Shown here: positions 9,518 to 18,689 of the stretch, one piece after another
Position numbering within the stretch: the stretch's first letter is position 1
Layout of the letters: each line of letters opens with the position of its first letter
Assembly: GCA_035506275.1 (NCBI GenBank)
Contig: DATJPT010000001.1
Span: 57,012-121,011, forward strand
Direction: 5' to 3'
From: Bacteroidota bacterium
GTDB lineage: Bacteria > Bacteroidota > Ignavibacteria > UBA10030 > UBA8401
Length of the DNA: 64,000 nucleotides
Notes under the pieces: model-generated
Told to the model about the DNA's origin: nothing
Seen by the model: the letters and a program-made list of their open reading frames with translations, nothing else
The model's database searches: none
Position numbers and translations under genes: made by a program

Positions 9518-10042
9518 GAATAGAGGAGATCGTCAGCGTTGGAGAGTCAACGTGCCTCTCCCCGGACCTATAATAATTTGTCATTCCGTGCCGGCGACTG
9601 ACCGGTCATGCTTTGCGGCAGCAATATAAAATATTTCCACAGTATCCGGTTCCGGGCAGCATCGTAAGCGAAGAGGCGGCGTTTCTCTCATCAGGTCTTG
9701 ACAACGACGGCATAATTGCGTTAATTACAGCTGTCTTAGAGGAGCGGTACGCATGAGTAGCTGAAGCGAGAGCGAAACAGCTCGACGACCTTCATCGAAA
9801 GGGTAAGTACACCGTGCCGCCGAAAGTTGTGCGTATTGTTTCTGCAAACAACTTGGGTTGCAGCGTGAAGAACCTGCAAACTGTCATCCCGTCCGATAGG
9901 CGGGATGGAGCGCTAACGACGATCTGCATAGACGTTCGGCGAACTGCTCCGGCAGGAGGAAGAAAATCTCATTCGTTCGATCAGAAAAGTAGAGAGTCCA
10001 GCGCTCATCTACTTTTTTCTTTTTTAAACGAAGGCTAAACGA
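9518..10042. other. Intergenic stretch without a supported gene
   Basis: The gap between the leftward yceD promoter and dapB. On the plus strand a reading with coding-like stretches (VPGSIVSEEAAFLSSGLDN at about 9645-9705, then GKYTVPPKVVRIVSANNLG near 9805-9860) is broken by stops and a frame change. It could be a decayed gene but I cannot assign a family. A short GTCATCCCG/CGGGATGG inverted repeat lies at about 9881-9907. No convincing dapB promoter was found. Confidence 0.35.
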
Positions 10043-10780
10043 ATGAAGATCATCTTGCTTGGATACGGACGGATGGGACGGGACGTCGAACAGGCAGCGC
10101 TGGAACGAGGGCACAGCATCGTTGCGCGGTACGACATTAACGCCCCGCTTCCGGCCATCAGTTCTCTTCCCCCTGCACTGCAAGGCGCCGAATGCGCCAT
10201 CGACTTCAGCGCACCGGACGCGACCGAGCATCATATCCGCTCGCTCGGGCCGCTTCATATTCCTCTCGTCGTCGGAACCACCGGCTGGAACGACCGGCTG
10301 CCGGCACTTCTCGAATTTATCCGTCAGTGCAAAGGGACGATCCTCTACGCATCGAATTTTTCTGTCGGCGCGAACATTTTTTCCCACGCGGCCGCCGAAA
10401 CGGCAAAGCTTATCAACCGTTTCTCCGATTATGACATTGCCATCCACGAGATCCACCACAAGATGAAAAAAGATGCGCCGAGCGGGACAGCGTTGACGCT
10501 GGCCAAAACGATCCTTCAGCACGTGCAGCGCAAGACGGAAATTATCACGGCCCTGAACAACCGGCAGATCCGGCCGAACGAACTTCTCGTCTCGAGCAGC
10601 CGTATCGGCGACGTTGCGGGAACGCATAGTGTGACCTTCGAATCCCCGGCCGACGCGATACAACTGACGCATACTGCGCACAATCGCCGCGGTTTCGCCC
10701 TTGGGGCGGTCTGGGCGGCTGAATGGCTGCAGGGGCGCAGCGGCATTTTTACGATGGAAGACTTCTTATTCAAAACGTAA
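10043..10780 (+). CDS. dapB: 4-hydroxy-tetrahydrodipicolinate reductase
   Basis: NAD(P)H-dependent reductase of the lysine/diaminopimelate pathway, 245 residues. The N-terminal nucleotide-binding motif LGYGRMGRD is at 6-14, and VVGTTGW at 76-82 is conserved. The catalytic block IHEIHHKMKKDAPSGTA covers about 134-150. First gene of dapB-dapA-dapD; GAAGG precedes the ATG by about 9 bases. Confidence 0.97.
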   Translation: MKIILLGYGRMGRDVEQAALERGHSIVARYDINAPLPAISSLPPALQGAECAIDFSAPDATEHHIRSLGPLHIPLVVGTTGWNDRLPALLEFIRQCKGTILYASNFSVGANIFSHAAAETAKLINRFSDYDIAIHEIHHKMKKDAPSGTALTLAKTILQHVQRKTEIITALNNRQIRPNELLVSSSRIGDVAGTHSVTFESPADAIQLTHTAHNRRGFALGAVWAAEWLQGRSGIFTMEDFLFKT

Positions 10781-10805
10781 TATTCATTTTTCAAGAAAGG
10801 ATCTC

Positions 10806-11711
10806 ATGTCATCACAATTTTCCTTTAGAGGGGTCGCCACTGCTCTCGTCACGCCAATGCAACTCGCTGACGGTGCGGTCGACGAACGGGCGCTTCGTGC
10901 GCTGGTCGACTTTCAGATCACCAACGGCGTGAACGGACTGGTTCCCTGCGGAACTACCGGCGAAAGCGCAACGCTCAATCATGCCGAGCACCATCACGTC
11001 ATGGATGTCGTCGTCGACCAAACGGCGGGCCGGGTTCCCGTCATCGTCGGCGCCGGCAGCAATTCAACGCACGAAGCAATTTCGCTGACGCAGCACGCAC
11101 GGGCGATCGGGGCGAACGCGGTACTTTCCATCGCTCCGTATTACAACAAACCGACGCAGGAAGGATTCTACCAGCACTACAAAGCGATCTCCGAAGCGGT
11201 CGATATTCCGATCTTTGTCTATAATGTCCCCGGAAGGACGGGGAGCAACATCAACGCGGAAACAACGCTGCGCATCTCTGAACTGCCGGGCATCGCCGGC
11301 ATTAAAGAGGCTTCGGGGAATATGGGACAGGTGATGGAAATCCTTCGCCACCGACGTTCAAATTTCACCGTCCTGTCGGGAGACGATGCGCTGACGTTGC
11401 CGATGATGGCGCTGGGAGCGGATGGAGCGATCTCCGTCGTGGCGAACGAAACGCCGAGACTCTTCTCTTCAATGGTGAAGCATTGCCTCGAGGGAAATTT
11501 CTCCGAAGCCAGGGCCATTCATGAAGAGCTGCTTCAATTGATGAACCTTAATTTTATTGAATCGAATCCGATCCCCGTGAAAGGCGCGTTGGCCATCATG
11601 GGATTGATCGAAGAAGCGTACCGTCTTCCGCTCACGCCGATGACCACCGACCACAGGTTTGCGGTCCGCCGGGCGCTCGAAGAACTTCACCTCATGGAAA
11701 CGCACCGATGA
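10806..11711 (+). CDS. dapA: 4-hydroxy-tetrahydrodipicolinate synthase
   Basis: Condenses pyruvate with aspartate semialdehyde, the first committed lysine step. I set the start at the ATG at 10806 ([10 protein letters not shown]), which gives 301 residues, matches the family N-terminus and has AGAAAGG upstream. The frame is open further upstream, but that would overlap dapB. Seen: GTTGES at 49-54, Tyr139 in VYNVPGRTG, and Schiff-base Lys167 in AGIKEASG. Its stop overlaps the dapD start (ATGA). Confidence 0.97.
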   Translation: MSSQFSFRGVATALVTPMQLADGAVDERALRALVDFQITNGVNGLVPCGTTGESATLNHAEHHHVMDVVVDQTAGRVPVIVGAGSNSTHEAISLTQHARAIGANAVLSIAPYYNKPTQEGFYQHYKAISEAVDIPIFVYNVPGRTGSNINAETTLRISELPGIAGIKEASGNMGQVMEILRHRRSNFTVLSGDDALTLPMMALGADGAISVVANETPRLFSSMVKHCLEGNFSEARAIHEELLQLMNLNFIESNPIPVKGALAIMGLIEEAYRLPLTPMTTDHRFAVRRALEELHLMETHR

Positions 11712-12553
11712 ACCTCACGGCCGAAACCCTTCCGTCGATCATCGAAGAGCTTTCATCCGCCGAGAACGGCAAAGACCGTAAGGCCGAAGAGAAGGTCTTC
11801 GAGGCTTTCATTGCGCTTCTCGACGCCGGAACGATCCGCGCGGCAGAAAAGGCCGGCGGAAAATGGGTCGTGCATGCATGGGTCAAGAAAGGGATTTTGC
11901 TCGGGTTCAAGATCGGCGCTCTCCAGAAAATTCCGTCGCCGAACCCTTTTTCGTTCTTCGATAAACACACCTATCCGACCAAGACATTGTCGGCAGAAAG
12001 CAATGTGCGCATCGTTCCCGGCGGCACGACGGTCCGGCGCGGCGCGTACCTTGCGCCGGGAGTGATCATGATGCCTCCGTCCTACGTCAACGTCGGTGCG
12101 TACGTCGGAAAAGGGACGATGATCGATTCACACGCCCTCGTGGGCTCGTGCGCGCAGATCGGGGAACGGAATCACATCAGTGCCGCGGCACAGATCGGAG
12201 GAGTGCTCGAACCGGTGAATGCCATGCCGGTCATTATCGAGGACGAGGTCATGGTAGGGGGCAATTGCGGAATTTACGAAGGGACGATCGTCAAAGAGAG
12301 GGCCGTGATCGGCGCCGGGGTCCTGCTCACCGGATCGACGCCGGTCTACGACTGCGTCAACAAAGTTACGATCAGGAAATCAGACTCGGGATCGCTCATC
12401 ATTCCTGAGAACGCCGTCGTGGTCGCAGGTTCGCGTGCGATGACGACGGATTTTGGACGGGCTCACGGTCTCAGCCTCTACACACCGTTGATCGTCAAAT
12501 ACCGGGATTCACGGACCGACGCGCATACCGCGATGGAAGAGGCCCTGCGGTAA
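11708..12553 (+). CDS. dapD: Tetrahydrodipicolinate N-succinyltransferase
   Basis: Succinylates tetrahydrodipicolinate, which shows that this organism uses the succinylase branch. 281 residues with an N-terminal helical domain (about 1-100). A left-handed parallel beta-helix of hexapeptide repeats follows ([19 protein letters not shown] onward). The C-terminal region has [12 protein letters not shown]. It is translationally coupled to dapA by a 4-base overlap. Confidence 0.96.
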   Translation: MNLTAETLPSIIEELSSAENGKDRKAEEKVFEAFIALLDAGTIRAAEKAGGKWVVHAWVKKGILLGFKIGALQKIPSPNPFSFFDKHTYPTKTLSAESNVRIVPGGTTVRRGAYLAPGVIMMPPSYVNVGAYVGKGTMIDSHALVGSCAQIGERNHISAAAQIGGVLEPVNAMPVIIEDEVMVGGNCGIYEGTIVKERAVIGAGVLLTGSTPVYDCVNKVTIRKSDSGSLIIPENAVVVAGSRAMTTDFGRAHGLSLYTPLIVKYRDSRTDAHTAMEEALR

Positions 12554-12581
12554 CGCGAAGATCTCCAAAGAACCCGAAGGT

Positions 12582-12606
12582 TCTGAGAGGAACCCTCAGA
12601 CTTTTT
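12582..12606 (+). terminator. Probable terminator after dapBAD
   Basis: TCTGAG and CTCAGA form a 6-bp stem with a 7-base loop, followed by CTTTTTC. It sits in the convergent gap between dapD and the DUF3276 gene and overlaps the latter's stop codon. The stem is short, so strength is uncertain. Confidence 0.5.
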
Positions 12607-12886
12607 CTTCCACTGCGGGCTGGGCTGGCGCCGGAGGCGCGACCAGAAGTTCATCCTGAACGTAGTCGACCGTCTCCATCAGGGCGTCTGCAAACTTGTC
12701 AAAATCCTCTTTGTACAAGAAGATCTTGTGCTTCTCGTATTCCTCTTCTCCAACCCTTTTGCTTTCCGTGATCGTGATATAAAAATCCTTCTCCGATTTC
12801 GTTGCCTTGACGTCGAAAAAATACGTACGTTTTCCTGCCCGCACGCGTTTCGTGAAGATCTCATCCTTATAGGTTGAATTTTCCAA
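12596..12886 (-). CDS. DUF3276 PUR-like nucleic-acid-binding protein
   Basis: 96-residue protein of the DUF3276 family, common in Bacteroidota and related to PUR-alpha-type single-strand DNA/RNA-binding domains. Seen: basic strand pattern TKRVRAGKRTYFFDVKAT near 12-29, ITITESKRV near 38-46, and an Ala/Pro-rich tail. The start is TTG at 12886; AAAGGAGG lies about 8 bases upstream on the minus strand and no in-frame ATG competes. Role unproven; RNA or DNA binding is inferred from the family. Confidence 0.8.
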   Translation of the reverse strand: MENSTYKDEIFTKRVRAGKRTYFFDVKATKSEKDFYITITESKRVGEEEYEKHKIFLYKEDFDKFADALMETVDYVQDELLVAPPAPAQPAVEEKV

Positions 12887-12981
12887 TTCAAGAACCTCCT
12901 TTTGCGTGGAAATGATGGTTTTTCTAATTCACAGTTGACTTCCGGGTACGATTAGATGAACAAATTAACCATGCTGTTTTT

Positions 12982-15249
12982 CTATTTCCTTAGAAGAGCG
13001 ACCTTGGCGGTGGACACCTGGTTGCCGTTGTCGGCGTATGCGACAATGATGTAGACTCCGCTTCCAACATTGTTCCCCCGGGAATCCGTGCCGTCCCAGA
13101 ACGCTCTTCCCCCTCCCTGCGCAGGAAATTCCTTGACTAGCGCCCCTGTGACATTGAGAATTTTTATCGTCGTGTTATCGGCAAGCCCCTTAATGGTCAC
13201 CGTGGGATGGTCCGGCAGGATAAAAGGATTGGGTCCAACCTGGAGCGAGGACATTTTTTCCACGGTCCCGATCGACGGAATTTCAAGGCTCGACAACCCT
13301 TTGTTCGTTCCAAAATAGACTATGCCCCGTTTATCGTCGAAGGCAATCGACAGAACGTTGTTGTCGACAAGCTTTCCGTTGGTGTTTGCAACACTGTACT
13401 GCGTAATGAGCGACGAGCCGTCCGGAGAAAGAACCGCAACACCGGATTGCATCGCGACCCATTTATTGTTCAGCGCATCTACTGCAATGGTATTGATGAA
13501 TTGCCCTTCGACAGCGCCCAAATAGAGAATGCTGATCTGCGATGTCGGATACGCAGGGTCTCCGATGACGCTGATGCCGAGATTCGAGCCGAGCCACAAG
13601 CTTCCTTCCTTGTCCTCGACGACGCAGGTCACTTCCGCACTCGCTAAACCGTCGGACACGCTGACTTCCCCCCATCCATCGCTCGCCAAACCTGCAATTC
13701 CCCCCGATTCATTGTAGTAGATACAGTGGGAAGGAAGCGGCTCAAACCCGAGAAGGCTGTTCTTGACCCATTTTGTTCCGTTCCTGTCGATGAACACCCC
13801 TAAAGCGTGGTTGAATGACGTGCTCTGCGGGGCCCGAACGGATACCCATGAAGAATCGGTTTTCATCTCCCAGAGAACGTTGCCGTCCAATGTCAAATAA
13901 TCGGGCAACCACATAGAACCCGCATTATCATATCCCGCGCTCCCCATGACGATATAGCCGGGATGTTGGGGATCAACTCCGACAAAACCCGGGTTCCGAT
14001 TATCAAAAACACGGACAAGGTTGCCGGCATCGTCCATCACCGCGAGACTTCCCCCCCAGGAACCCAACCATTTTGAGTTATGAGGACCGATGGAAACCGA
14101 AAAAAATTGGTTGGTCTCCAACTGCGGCATCGTTCCAAGATTATAGTTTCTCCAACGAGTCCCGTCGAAGGAGAAAAAGCCTTTTCCGTTCGTACCTCCG
14201 GGTCCCGCCGACGCGCCCCACACAGTTCCGTTGTCGTCCACGGCAATGGAATTGAAGAGATTGGAGGCGGGACTGTTGACGATCAGCTGGGCCCATTGAG
14301 CAGTTCCGATGCTCAGAATGCCGATGCCGGCCTCCTGAAATCCGGCGATGAAACGTTTTGCCGAATCGGCGATAGCGCAAGTGATCGCTGCCGGAGCGGC
14401 GTTGACAACAGCCGTTACGGCATTCGAAGGAGATAACACCACCACATTGCCGGAACCGGCAGCGTACAACGACGAATCGATTGTCACTAACGCCTCGGCG
14501 GGCTGCGGCGTCCCGGGAACAGACTGCCATCCGCCGTTTTCAAATTCATAAACGCCGGCGCCGGACGCCGCATACACGTTCCCGTGAAATGAGGCGATCG
14601 CAGTGATTCCCGACAATGAAGTATACGAAGTCCACGATTGCGGATCGGCAAGATTCCGGGCGCCGGGCTTTGAAACAGCGATCCCGTTTGATGTCCCGAC
14701 GTAGATCGTCCCCCCAACGGCCGTCAGGCATGTCACGTTCGGATGAGACAAAACGCCGAAATTTCCGTACGTGTCGCCGAATTCAAACTTCGACACTGAA
14801 AAGACGCTGACCCCAAACGCGGTGCAAAGATACATTGTGTCGCCGGAGGCGGCAAAAGCATTGACGGCTTTTTGGGTTTGCAGTGAAAGGGCGATGTCGC
14901 TGATATTCTTCCACGTGTTGGAAGAGGGGGAATAGACGTCGATCTCACCGGAGGTTTCGCCGACCCAGACGGATCCGTATGAATCGATTCCGACAGCGGA
15001 GACATCGTTCCCCGTCAGTCCCTCGGAATTCGTGAACTTCTGAAATGAGGAATCGGCCTGAGTGTACCGAAGGATCCCCCCGCTCGTTCCGATCCACACT
15101 GCGCTGCGGGCAGCGGCGAGACCGACGACGTTCGTCATGTCGGTGTAATTTTTCCAGTCGCCGATTCCTGCTTTCATCATTGTCGAGAAGCCTATCGTTC
15201 CAACCCACACGATCAACAGCGGGGAAGAAATGATCTTTTTCATACACAA
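12982..15249 (-). CDS. Secreted two-component-regulator-type beta-propeller protein with C-terminal sorting domain
   Basis: 755 residues. An N-terminal signal peptide (KKIISSPLLIVWVGTIGFS) is followed by many propeller blades of the type SAVWIGTSGGILRY and GSLWLGSNLGISV, as in Reg_prop ligand domains. The C-terminal ~85 residues (VGPNPFILPDHPTVTI ... GSGVYIIVAYAD ... KVALLRK) form a FlgD-like/T9SS sorting domain. No kinase or HTH part is present, so it is an exported propeller, not a regulator. It starts 57 bases after the ribH stop and may be co-transcribed with it. Confidence 0.82.
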   Translation of the reverse strand: MCMKKIISSPLLIVWVGTIGFSTMMKAGIGDWKNYTDMTNVVGLAAARSAVWIGTSGGILRYTQADSSFQKFTNSEGLTGNDVSAVGIDSYGSVWVGETSGEIDVYSPSSNTWKNISDIALSLQTQKAVNAFAASGDTMYLCTAFGVSVFSVSKFEFGDTYGNFGVLSHPNVTCLTAVGGTIYVGTSNGIAVSKPGARNLADPQSWTSYTSLSGITAIASFHGNVYAASGAGVYEFENGGWQSVPGTPQPAEALVTIDSSLYAAGSGNVVVLSPSNAVTAVVNAAPAAITCAIADSAKRFIAGFQEAGIGILSIGTAQWAQLIVNSPASNLFNSIAVDDNGTVWGASAGPGGTNGKGFFSFDGTRWRNYNLGTMPQLETNQFFSVSIGPHNSKWLGSWGGSLAVMDDAGNLVRVFDNRNPGFVGVDPQHPGYIVMGSAGYDNAGSMWLPDYLTLDGNVLWEMKTDSSWVSVRAPQSTSFNHALGVFIDRNGTKWVKNSLLGFEPLPSHCIYYNESGGIAGLASDGWGEVSVSDGLASAEVTCVVEDKEGSLWLGSNLGISVIGDPAYPTSQISILYLGAVEGQFINTIAVDALNNKWVAMQSGVAVLSPDGSSLITQYSVANTNGKLVDNNVLSIAFDDKRGIVYFGTNKGLSSLEIPSIGTVEKMSSLQVGPNPFILPDHPTVTIKGLADNTTIKILNVTGALVKEFPAQGGGRAFWDGTDSRGNNVGSGVYIIVAYADNGNQVSTAKVALLRK

Positions 15250-15306
15250 CTCCGTTATCTTATTGCCGACGGGACGTTCATAAGCATTGGTGCCTTCTGT
15301 AGCAAT

Positions 15307-15813
15307 CTATGCCTGCTTACTCCTCGCCGATTTATTGTCGAGTTGTGCGTATAAACTTGCCATGCTGATCGCCCCCAGTGCAGCATCCCATCCCTTATTC
15401 CCCGCCGATCCTCCGGCGCGCTCCATCGCCTGCTCGAACGTATCGGTCGTCAGTACGCCGAAGAGGAGCGGAATATTCCGTTCCCGCGCGAGGAAGCTCA
15501 CGCCGCGTGCGCATTCACGCGCGATGTACTCGAAGTGAGGCGTCTCCCCCCGGACGACGGCTCCAAGGCAGACCACCGCATCGTACTTCCCCGTGAGCGT
15601 GATCTTTGCCGCGACCGCCGGAATTTCGAAAGCGCCGGGACAGTAAAAAACCTCCACATCCCGTTCTACATCCGAGCCGTGCTTCCGGAAACACTCGACC
15701 GCGCCTTCGAGCAACCGGTCGGTAATTGTACGATTGAACCGGCTGACGACGATAGCAAATTTCCTTCCTTCTCCTGAAACGTCGCCTTCAAAAACACTCG
15801 GCATACTTGTCAC
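15307..15813 (-). CDS. ribH: 6,7-dimethyl-8-ribityllumazine synthase
   Basis: Penultimate enzyme of riboflavin synthesis, 168 residues. Seen: substrate-binding SRFNRTITDRLLEGA, the CPGAFEIPAVA motif, and CLGAVVRGETPHFEYI carrying the catalytic His region. The C-terminus ERAGGSAGNKGWDAALGAI is typical. It lies 19 bases after the PHP gene; no other rib genes are nearby. Confidence 0.97.
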   Translation of the reverse strand: MTSMPSVFEGDVSGEGRKFAIVVSRFNRTITDRLLEGAVECFRKHGSDVERDVEVFYCPGAFEIPAVAAKITLTGKYDAVVCLGAVVRGETPHFEYIARECARGVSFLARERNIPLLFGVLTTDTFEQAMERAGGSAGNKGWDAALGAISMASLYAQLDNKSARSKQA

Positions 15814-15832
15814 CTGCTGTAAAAAGAAGACC

Positions 15833-16669
15833 TCACGCCGACCGCTGCAAGAACAGGCGGCGCTTCATGGCATCGACTTTGTTGCCATCGACAAAATAAT
15901 TTCCGAATACCGCCTCATCGTTCTTCTTCCCGCCGTGAAAATCCGAACCGCCGCTTTCAAGCAGGTAATACTCGCTGACCACACCGCGATAATGGAGCAT
16001 ATGCTCCTGCGTGTGGGACGGGTGAATGACCTCGATGCCGTCGATTCCGGCCTTGATCAAATGCTGCAGCATGCCGTCGGTCGTATACCGGCCGGGATGA
16101 GCGAGGAACGACAGGCCTCCCGACGACGCGACGAGCTGCACCGCTTCCGCCGGAGAGAATTGAAATTTCCTTTCGTACGCCGGGCCGCCGTTGCCGATGT
16201 AGCGGTCGAACGATTCCTGATACGATTTTGTGATCCCTTCGTCCACCAGCGCGGCCGCGATATGAGGCCGTCCCACCGAGCCGGTGCCGGCATGTTCCAT
16301 CACGGATTCGATACTCAGGGGGACCTGCAGATTGTTCAACTTCGCGACGATCCGCTCGGCGCGTTTGATCCTCTCGTGCCGGAAGAAGGTAAGATAGTCG
16401 AGCAGCCGCTGGCTCTTGTAGTCGACAAAATATCCGAGGATGTGAACTTCCTTGTCCTCGAAGGTCGCGCTCAGTTCCACGCCGGAAATTATCTCAACGC
16501 CGAATTCCTTCCCGAACTCGAGCGCATCGGGGATGGCGGCAACGCTGTCGTGGTCTGTGATGCTGATCGCGGACAGCCCTCCGGCCTTTGCTTTTTTGAC
16601 AAGCTCATACGGGGAAAGTGCACCATCGGAACAAATTGTGTGCGTATGGAGGTCGGCTTTAGCGCCCAT
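15833..16669 (-). CDS. PHP-domain phosphoesterase (RNase AM/YciV-like)
   Basis: 278 residues from the ATG at 16669 (MGAKADLHTHT); an upstream extension of 18 codons is possible but lacks family similarity. Metal-binding motifs: DLHTHTICSDG at the N-terminus, ITDHDS near 40, an SGVELSA glutamate near 65 and LAHPGRY near 185. The family hydrolyses 3',5'-nucleoside bisphosphates or short RNA ends; which applies here is not decidable. It is upstream of ribH in the same direction. Confidence 0.85.
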   Translation of the reverse strand: MGAKADLHTHTICSDGALSPYELVKKAKAGGLSAISITDHDSVAAIPDALEFGKEFGVEIISGVELSATFEDKEVHILGYFVDYKSQRLLDYLTFFRHERIKRAERIVAKLNNLQVPLSIESVMEHAGTGSVGRPHIAAALVDEGITKSYQESFDRYIGNGGPAYERKFQFSPAEAVQLVASSGGLSFLAHPGRYTTDGMLQHLIKAGIDGIEVIHPSHTQEHMLHYRGVVSEYYLLESGGSDFHGGKKNDEAVFGNYFVDGNKVDAMKRRLFLQRSA

Positions 16670-16772
16670 AATCTCGTACTCTACCTTGCTTCGCGAGGCT
16701 CCAGAAACCGAAGCCGTCCACAATTCAGGGGTGCCCGGTCCTTATTGAAGATGGATGATGGTGTGCGCAGCG

Positions 16773-17456
16773 TTAGACATGAAGATTCTTGAAGCTTTCG
16801 TAATCGTTGATGATGAGCCTATTCCCCTGGAGCTGCAGGTAGCCCTTCTTGATGAACTTATGGATCATGCGGGAGATCGTTTCGCGCGACGTTCCGGCCA
16901 TATTCGCCAGGTCCTGCTGGAGCGGAAGTTCGTCGATCTCGACACGTCCCTTGCGGAACATGCCGATCTCATCCGCAAGTTGAAGGACGACATTCGCCAC
17001 TCTGCCCGCTGCGTCTTTCAGCGATAGACTTTTGATCTGAGCGTCCGCTTTGCGGAGCCGCCCCGTCAACTCGCGCAGCAGCGCAATGGCAACCATCGGA
17101 AAGTCGGTCATCAATTTCAAAAAGTCTCTCCGATGAATCATGAAGAGCTCGGACTTTGACGTCGCAACCACGCTTGCAGAGCGGGTCAAGCCGTCGAGGA
17201 TCGCCATCTCCCCGAAAAAATCGCTTCCGCCGAGGATGGACAGGATGACCTCGCGGCCGTCGTCGTCCATCCGCACGATCTTGACCTTGCCCGAGATAAT
17301 GACGAAGAGCGCGGCGCCGGTCTCCTCTTCCAAAAGAATGATGCTGCCTTTTTTATACTTCTTCCGGACGCCGAGAGCGGCAATTTTTTCAAGTTCCTGA
17401 TCGCTCAGCTCATTAAAGATCGGTACATTGCGAAGGAAATTAACTTCTTCAAGCAT
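16773..17456 (-). CDS. Crp/Fnr-family transcription regulator
   Basis: 227 residues. A cyclic-nucleotide-binding-like sensor domain (about 10-125) has FGEMAILDG...RSASVVA at 81-98, where CRP binds cAMP. A winged helix-turn-helix follows at about 175-210 (LPLQQDLANMAGTSRETISR). No N-terminal Cys cluster, so it is not an Fe-S FNR. Ligand and targets are unknown. It has its own strong promoter. Confidence 0.92.
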   Translation of the reverse strand: MLEEVNFLRNVPIFNELSDQELEKIAALGVRKKYKKGSIILLEEETGAALFVIISGKVKIVRMDDDGREVILSILGGSDFFGEMAILDGLTRSASVVATSKSELFMIHRRDFLKLMTDFPMVAIALLRELTGRLRKADAQIKSLSLKDAAGRVANVVLQLADEIGMFRKGRVEIDELPLQQDLANMAGTSRETISRMIHKFIKKGYLQLQGNRLIINDYESFKNLHV

Positions 17457-17515
17457 TAGTTCATCCCGACTGGTGTGCTGAATAGAAGGGAGTCAGAGGT
17501 TGTTAATATGCCGAG

Positions 17516-17544
17516 AATATACATGGTGTTGTGATGAAAGTCAA
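17516..17544 (-). promoter_or_regulatory. Predicted promoter of the Crp/Fnr regulator gene
   Basis: Minus strand: TTGACT (17544-17539), a 17-base spacer, TATATT (17521-17516). It lies 60 bases before the start codon. Same geometry as the yceD promoter. Confidence 0.72.
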
Positions 17545-17604
17545 GCCGGCCAAAAAACGGTTTTTTCGCCCTTTGACGGTGCGATGCCGCTGTAAAAAGT
17601 ATCC

Positions 17605-18666
17605 TTACTTGCCTGCGGGTACTTTCGCAAGCTCATTTTTCAGAAGGTCGATCTTCTTCACCGGGGTCGGGTCAACGCCGTTCAGGATCGCAAGATAAAA
17701 GCTGACCCAATCCCCGAGGCAGAGAAGCGAGAATACTCTTGCCAGCAGGCTCTTCCCCTCGCTGTGCACCTCGGTGATGCCGTCGGCAAAGTCACGGATG
17801 ATCCCTTTGGTAATATCCATCCGAAGCTGGACGCGCGGATTGTCTTCGCGATCGCGCAGGATCACCACGTGGATCTTTTTCATGGAATCCTTCAACACTT
17901 CCCACCCGACGATCTCGTTATGATTCAATTCCGGAAAGACGTGTCCGTACGCGAGCGTCTTGGCGTTTTCCGAGAACTGCCCGCGCCACCGCACGTTCAC
18001 CGTGTCGAACCTGTCCACCGAAGAATAGACCACCGGGAGCTTTCCGTAGACCCTCTCGGCGATCTGCAATGCCAGATTGTTCTGCGATCCGATGTCGCCG
18101 TACGATCTCGCTTTTTCCTTCAGTAATGCGATCGTCTCATCGATCTCCTTCTTCTTTGATCTGAAAAAGCCGAGCTTGGAAAGAACGATGAGCGTCGGAA
18201 AAAATGAGTATCCGAGAGCCGCCCGCGGGGGAAGACCGCCCGGAATCTCGATCACCGGATGTTTCTTCTTTGCCGCGAATTGTTTGACCGCTCCGCCGGA
18301 GGTAATGCAGAGCACTTTTGCCTTTCGCTTCACCGCGTCGTGATGCGAGGCGATGGTCTCTTCGGTGTTCCCGGAATAGCTCGAGATGATGACGAGAGAG
18401 CGTTCACCGACGTATGCGGGGAGGGAGTAATTCCGGCTGACCGCGATCGGTACGCCGATCTCGCCGGCAAGGTACGAACGGAGCAGGTCGCCGCCGATCG
18501 CAGAGCCGCCGAGGCCGCTGACGACAATATTATTGATCTTCGATATCGGAACGTTAACGGTTGCGGCATTGCCGATGGCGACCGCTTCTTCTACCTGACG
18601 CGGAAATCCGAGGATGAGCGAGCGCATGCCGGACGGGTCGTACTGTGCAATTCTTTCGGGAGTCAT
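17605..18666 (-). CDS. Bifunctional phosphoglucose/phosphomannose isomerase (SIS domains)
   Basis: 353 residues, matching the PGI/PMI family found in archaea and some bacteria. The N-terminal SIS domain has VVSGLGGSAIGGDLLRSYL at about 49-67 and ISSYSGNTEET, the sugar-phosphate-binding serine cluster, near 94-104. The C-terminal half has NHNEIVGWE near 252-260. It interconverts glucose-6-P or mannose-6-P with fructose-6-P. It is the last gene of the leftward fni...ptsI cluster, 23 bases after ptsI. Confidence 0.9.
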   Translation of the reverse strand: MTPERIAQYDPSGMRSLILGFPRQVEEAVAIGNAATVNVPISKINNIVVSGLGGSAIGGDLLRSYLAGEIGVPIAVSRNYSLPAYVGERSLVIISSYSGNTEETIASHHDAVKRKAKVLCITSGGAVKQFAAKKKHPVIEIPGGLPPRAALGYSFFPTLIVLSKLGFFRSKKKEIDETIALLKEKARSYGDIGSQNNLALQIAERVYGKLPVVYSSVDRFDTVNVRWRGQFSENAKTLAYGHVFPELNHNEIVGWEVLKDSMKKIHVVILRDREDNPRVQLRMDITKGIIRDFADGITEVHSEGKSLLARVFSLLCLGDWVSFYLAILNGVDPTPVKKIDLLKNELAKVPAGK

Positions 18667-18689
18667 AGTCTCTCTTTCTTGGGGGATAA

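Noticed and set aside
9692..9725. TTGACA-N17-TTAATT as a dapB promoter
   Set aside because: It is over 300 bases from dapB, the -10 box is weak, and it lies in a coding-like remnant, so support is insufficient.
12982..15249. Two-component regulator
   Set aside because: Only the propeller repeats match Reg_prop sensor domains; there is a signal peptide and sorting tail but no kinase, receiver or HTH domain.
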